Below are positions 62,542 to 62,986 of a stretch of 62,986 bases of DNA, piece after piece; within the stretch, counting starts at the first letter, position 1; each line of letters begins with the position of its first letter. Under the pieces are notes generated by a model. That model had not been told where the DNA came from. It was given only the letters and a program-made list of their open reading frames with translations, and searched no databases. A program made the position numbers and the translations under genes. Location of the stretch: the NCBI GenBank assembly GCA_964565765.1, contig CAZMGF010000010.1:1-62986 (forward strand), given 5' to 3'. The stretch comes from Bog-1181 sp964565765 (lineage in GTDB: Bacteria; Oederibacteriota; PGYV01; Palsa-1178).

Positions 62542-62570
62542 TTGACAAACCGCCGGCGGTTTGATATATA
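62542..62570 (+). promoter_or_regulatory. Promoter whose spacer is a 16-base palindrome
   Basis: TTGACA (62542-62547), 17 bases, TATATA (62565-62570). AAACCGCCGGCGGTTT, a perfect palindrome, fills 62547-62562, so a repressor dimer bound there would block polymerase. Confidence 0.65.
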
Positions 62571-62576
62571 TACTAC

Positions 62577-62838
62577 TGAAATAGTCGGGTTTAAGACTAA
62601 ACTATAAAATTTAAAAAAGACCTGGAAGCATGGAACCCGAAAATTCATTACTTCCGCTTATTTAAATGAATAGCATGCCTTGCCCAGCCATTTCAAGATT
62701 AAAATGCCAATTTACACGCGTATAGCGGCATATGCTCTTTATTAAAATGTACTCATAACAGAGTAAAAAAATATGGGTGTAGGTTTCCCCCTAAACTAAC
62801 CCCTCCCAAAACCCCTTATATCGTCCTACACCCATATT
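62577..62838 (+). ncRNA. Candidate non-coding transcript
   Basis: Transcription from the palindrome promoter would run ~260 bases without a good ORF (longest with an ATG, 11 codons at 62631) and into the family-B hairpin. TAGTC/GACTA hairpin at its 5' end. No known RNA family recognised. Speculative. Confidence 0.25.
62770..62838 (-). terminator. Terminator hairpin with conserved G-rich loop (family B, copy 2)
   Basis: A 14-bp perfect stem (62770-62783 with 62825-62838) around a 41-nt loop. On the minus strand a run of seven T follows, as in copy 1. The minus-strand loop reads ACGATATAAGGGG, TTTTGGGAGGGG, TTAGTTTAGGGGGAAA. The stem sequence is unrelated to copy 1. Confidence 0.75.
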
Positions 62839-62882
62839 AAAAAAGCCCGCTGAAAAGCGGGCTTTTTTAATTAATAACACTG
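62828..62882 (+). repeat. 55-base direct repeat, first copy
   Basis: Identical to 62932-62986, the last 55 bases of the window. Contains the GCCCGC terminator. The exact length and the position at the sequence end suggest an assembly k-mer effect. Confidence 0.85.
62839..62868. terminator. Bidirectional terminator (repeated at 62943-62972)
   Basis: AAAAAA-GCCCGC-TGAAAA-GCGGGC-TTTTTT. A second identical copy lies 104 bases further on inside the terminal repeat. Confidence 0.85.
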
Positions 62883-62931
62883 GGACGATTCGCAAAAGAC
62901 TGCCTATGGCAGGCTTTTGCGTAACGAGAAA

Positions 62932-62986
62932 ACACCCATATTAAAAAAGCCCGCTGAAAAGCGGGCTTTTTTAATTAATAACACTG
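62932..62986 (+). repeat. 55-base direct repeat, second copy at window end
   Basis: Exact copy of 62828-62882. The 49 bases between the copies contain a near-perfect hairpin (GCAAAAG ... CTTTTGC, 62892-62920). Confidence 0.85.

Larger units (their letters stand above)
62467..62986 (+). other. Gene-free 520-base end of the window
   Basis: No ORF with a convincing start is present. The stretch holds a promoter with palindromic spacer (62542-62570), a possible non-coding transcript, a G-rich-loop hairpin (62770-62838), two copies of a terminator, and a 55-base terminal direct repeat. Confidence 0.6.

Noticed and set aside
62564..62590. IscR-like site (TACT-GAAA-TAGTC) downstream of the palindrome promoter
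   Set aside because: Half of the consensus positions do not match, and the Rrf2 gene in this window has a different palindrome (AATATCAC/GTGATATT) at its own promoter.

Overview
The window is one bacterial chromosome segment, most likely a contig end from an uncultured lineage. It carries no rRNA, tRNA, CRISPR array, phage or complete insertion sequence. Several traits fit a Gram-negative candidate phylum of the Goldbacteria/Firestonebacteria type. These are very long Thr/Pro-rich linkers in secreted proteins, FlgD-like C-terminal domains, a PorV-like outer-membrane protein, LolA, a DUF2723 mannosyltransferase-like protein, and Asp/Glu-tRNA amidotransferase genes. The taxonomic placement is an inference from protein style only.

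Layout. 1-9.2 kb: 3' part of proB, then on the minus strand the classic ribosome/membrane-insertion cluster rpmH-rnpA-yidD-yidC-jag-mnmE driven by a near-perfect sigma70 promoter, a barrel+TPR protein and a DEAD-box helicase. 9-13 kb: a lipoprotein, a BatC-like TPR protein, and a dinG helicase flanked by two inverted copies of a structured hairpin element. 13-20 kb: a MEMO-family protein, an iron alcohol dehydrogenase, two large membrane proteins (one GT39-like), a cupin and an orphan DNA methyltransferase. 20-28.5 kb: gatC-gatA-(zinc ribbon)-gatB, a phosphohexomutase, a tiny lysine-rich ORF behind phased A-tracts, and ftsK. 28.6-34.3 kb: two secreted proteins and a DUF2723 membrane protein. 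34.4-43.5 kb: lolA-like, rodZ-like, yajQ, rimO, pgsA, pgpA, mfd and a UbiA-family prenyltransferase. 43.6-47 kb: small genes and an alpha-glucan phosphorylase. 47.2-54 kb: an ECF sigma/anti-sigma pair, a PorV-like protein and a 1314-residue triple-propeller secreted protein. 54.4-58.5 kb: an Rrf2-iscS-nadA-iscU-mnmA iron-sulfur/sulfur operon. 58.6-62.5 kb: a GAF/HD-GYP protein, a PPC protein, twin STAS proteins and twin MORN-like proteins. The last 500 bp hold no gene but carry a promoter with a palindromic spacer, terminators and a 55-bp terminal direct repeat.

Most interesting. (1) At 47.2-54 kb the ECF sigma gene and the giant secreted protein share a matched non-sigma70 promoter (GGAACTT, 15 bp, TGNCANAGTATAT). 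The anti-sigma factor also ends in the same FlgD-like domain as that secreted protein, beside a PorV homologue. This suggests a surface-secretion sensing circuit in which the anti-sigma mimics cargo. (2) Two families of hairpin elements have a conserved apical core but different, still complementary stems. One flanks dinG with a 58-nt core. The other is a G-rich loop inside minus-strand terminators at 6.2 kb and 62.8 kb. The changed stems argue for selection on structure. (3) rnpA seems to lack a standard start codon and may begin at ATT.

The genes are mostly core cell functions (translation, Fe-S and tRNA thiolation, lipid synthesis, cell-envelope assembly) interleaved with lineage-specific exported proteins and the machinery that could glycosylate or secrete them.
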